Below, piece by piece: positions 8,073-9,875 of a stretch of DNA of 9,875 bases. Positions within the stretch are counted from its first letter, which is position 1, and every line of letters begins with the position of its first letter. The notes beneath the pieces are model-generated. The model worked only from the letters and a program-made list of their open reading frames with translations, ran no database searches and was not told the DNA's origin. Origin of the DNA: Gemmatimonadota bacterium (GTDB taxonomy: Bacteria; Gemmatimonadota; Gemmatimonadetes; Gemmatimonadales; GWC2-71-9); assembly GCA_027294815.1 (NCBI GenBank), contig JAPULP010000104.1:1-9875 (forward strand). Reading direction: 5' to 3'. The position numbers and the translations under genes are program-made.

Positions 8073-9875
8073 ATGAAGAACTTTTTCAAAAAAATCATCA
8101 GGTCGCGTTTCCAGCGCGAGCTCAAGAAAATGCAGCCGATTCTCGACGCGATTCACGAGCACGAGAAGCGGCTGGCTTCGCTGTCCGAGGATGACATCAA
8201 AGCCCAGACCGAAAAGCTCCGCGGCATGCTCAAAGAGCGTTATGGCACGCTCGAAGAAGAGTTGGCCGCGAAGAAGGCAGCCAAACATGGGTGTGCAGAC
8301 CCGGCGGAGCGTGACGACCTCGACAGCGAGGTGCACAAGCTCGAAGACCAGCTCAAGGATGAAATCGAAGCTGCGCTGAGCGACGTGTTGCCGGAAGCCT
8401 TCGCGACGGTGCGCGAAGCGTGTCGCCGTCTCATGGGAACAAAGGTCCAGGTCACGGGCCACGAGCTTGAATGGGACATGATCCCGTACGACGTTCAGCT
8501 CATCGGCGGGATCGTTCTCCATCAGTCTTGCATTGCGGAAATGGCGACGGGCGAAGGCAAGACTCTCGTGGCCACGCTGCCACTGTACTTGAACGCCCTC
8601 CCGGGACATGGCGTGCACCTCGTGACCGTCAACGACTATTTGGCCCTTCGTGACTCCCAATGGATGGGCCACGTCTACAAGTTCCTCGGCCTGACCATTG
8701 CGTGCCTGGTCGATACCCAACCTCAGAGCCCGGAGCGACGCGCTGCGTATCGGTGCGACATCACGTACGGGACGAACCACGATTTCGGATTCGATTATCT
8801 GCGCGACAATATGGTGTTCTCGCTGGAGCAACGAGTGCAGCGAGCGTACAACTACACGATCATCGACGAGGTGGACAGCATCCTGATCGATGAAGCACGG
8901 ACGCCGTTGATTATTTCCGGTCCCGCGGGTCACGAAGGCGATGAGAAGTACGCGGAGTTCAACAACCGCGTGAAACAACTCGTCCGAAAACAAACCGCCA
9001 TCGTCAACCAGGTTGTTGCCGAGGCGGAGCCGCTCGTGACCGCGGAAGAAATCGATTACGACGGGGCGTTCAAGCTGTTCCAGGCGCAGCGAGGCATGCC
9101 GAAGAACAAGCGCTACATGAAGTTGGTGCAGGAGCCGAAAGTCCAGCAGGCGATTCAGCGCGTCGAGTTGGACTATATCGCGGACCGCAAGCTGCCGTCA
9201 CGCGACCAACGCTTCAAGGAACTCGACGAAGAGTTGTACTTCATACTCGATGAGCGTGGACGCTCCGTGCACTTGACGGACAAGGGTTTCGAAGAGATGA
9301 GCCCCAACGATCCCACGCTCTTCCTCGTGCCGGACATCTCGGAAGAGTTTGGCAAGATCGAGCACGACGAGTCGATGTCACCCGAGGACAAGGTCGAACG
9401 CAAGCGCGCCCTCGAGGCGGAATACGCGTCGAAGTCCGAGAAGATCCACATCATCCACAAACTGCTGCAGGCGCATTCGCTCTATGAAAAAGACGTCGAG
9501 TACGTCGTGCAGGAAGGACAGATCCTCATTGTGGATGAGTTCACCGGCCGCACGATGCCGGGTCGACGGTGGTCGGACGGACTCCACCAGGCGGTTGAAG
9601 CCAAAGAAGATGTCACCGTTCGTGGCGAAACACAGACGCTCGCCACGATCACCATCCAGAACTACTTCAGGATGTACGATAAGCTCTCCGGGATGACGGG
9701 AACAGCCGAGACCGAGGAGCGCGAGTTTTACGAGATCTACACTCTCGAAGTCTCAGTCATCCCCACGAACGAACCCATCGCGCGACGCGACGACGACGAC
9801 GTGATCTACAAGACGAGGCGGGAAAAGTACAAGGCCATCATCGACGAGATCGAGGAGTACAGCCGCATCGGCCAG
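8073..9875 (+). CDS. secA: Preprotein translocase ATPase SecA, N-terminal 601 codons (3' end outside window)
   Basis: SecA is the cytoplasmic motor that drives preproteins through SecYEG. The frame is open from ATG 8073 to the window end without a stop, covering about 60% of a protein that I expect to exceed 1000 residues in this lineage. Motifs in order: MKNFFKKII start; Walker A MATGEGKT (157-164, Lys163); [14 protein letters not shown] and [30 protein letters not shown] with Walker B DEVD at 265-268; [20 protein letters not shown] from 488; and GMTGTAETE from 540. The last residues precede the expected PVLVGT strand. Relative to E. coli, Walker A lies about 55 residues later, because of a charged, helix-forming insertion at roughly 52-106 and a short insertion at [11 protein letters not shown] further insertion lies between about 300 and 380. 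These fit FCB-group SecA. It abuts the nadD stop, with no promoter between them. Confidence 0.98.
   Translation, partial: MKNFFKKIIRSRFQRELKKMQPILDAIHEHEKRLASLSEDDIKAQTEKLRGMLKERYGTLEEELAAKKAAKHGCADPAERDDLDSEVHKLEDQLKDEIEAALSDVLPEAFATVREACRRLMGTKVQVTGHELEWDMIPYDVQLIGGIVLHQSCIAEMATGEGKTLVATLPLYLNALPGHGVHLVTVNDYLALRDSQWMGHVYKFLGLTIACLVDTQPQSPERRAAYRCDITYGTNHDFGFDYLRDNMVFSLEQRVQRAYNYTIIDEVDSILIDEARTPLIISGPAGHEGDEKYAEFNNRVKQLVRKQTAIVNQVVAEAEPLVTAEEIDYDGAFKLFQAQRGMPKNKRYMKLVQEPKVQQAIQRVELDYIADRKLPSRDQRFKELDEELYFILDERGRSVHLTDKGFEEMSPNDPTLFLVPDISEEFGKIEHDESMSPEDKVERKRALEAEYASKSEKIHIIHKLLQAHSLYEKDVEYVVQEGQILIVDEFTGRTMPGRRWSDGLHQAVEAKEDVTVRGETQTLATITIQNYFRMYDKLSGMTGTAETEEREFYEIYTLEVSVIPTNEPIARRDDDDVIYKTRREKYKAIIDEIEEYSRIGQ

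Noticed and set aside
7794..8993. Open frame of 399 codons on the minus strand opposite nadD and secA
   Set aside because: It spans the junction of two certain genes on the other strand and its translation has no family features; it is a mirror of codon bias.

Overview
The window is a gene-dense stretch of a GC-rich bacterial chromosome (about 60% G+C by eye), with every supported gene on the + strand. Ten genes, the first and last cut by the window edges, follow each other with overlaps of up to 17 bases or gaps of at most 7. No intergenic space is large enough for an ordinary promoter or terminator, and no RNA gene, insertion sequence, CRISPR array or long repeat was seen. GTG is the best start for five of the nine visible starts.

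The left half (1-5107) makes nucleotide sugars for a surface polysaccharide. A Gfo/Idh/MocA oxidoreductase fragment and a WbpA-type UDP-GlcNAc 6-dehydrogenase suggest a UDP-GlcNAcA-derived sugar of the kind used in the P. aeruginosa wbp pathway. They are followed by UDP-glucose 6-dehydrogenase (UDP-Glc to UDP-GlcA) and two enzymes that compete for UDP-GlcA: a UDP-xylose synthase (decarboxylase) and a UDP-glucuronate 4-epimerase-like protein (to UDP-GalA).

The middle (5091-7492) holds three consecutive tetratricopeptide (TPR) proteins. The first is soluble, the second is a probable lipoprotein of unknown role, and the third is a BamD-like outer-membrane assembly lipoprotein. The right end (7497-9875) carries the housekeeping genes nadD (NAD synthesis) and secA (Sec translocase motor, first 601 codons only).

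The BamD-like lipoprotein points to a diderm. SecA has an N-terminal insertion rich in charged residues, the segment around [13 protein letters not shown], and the MATGEGKT form of Walker A. From memory these match the SecA of the Bacteroidota/Gemmatimonadota (FCB) branch better than that of Proteobacteria. With the high GC content, Gemmatimonadota is the best guess, but this is inference. I see no clear new defence or mobile system. The most interesting points are the run-on organisation that joins polysaccharide precursor genes to envelope-biogenesis and essential genes, and the uncharacterised TPR pair upstream of the BamD-like gene.
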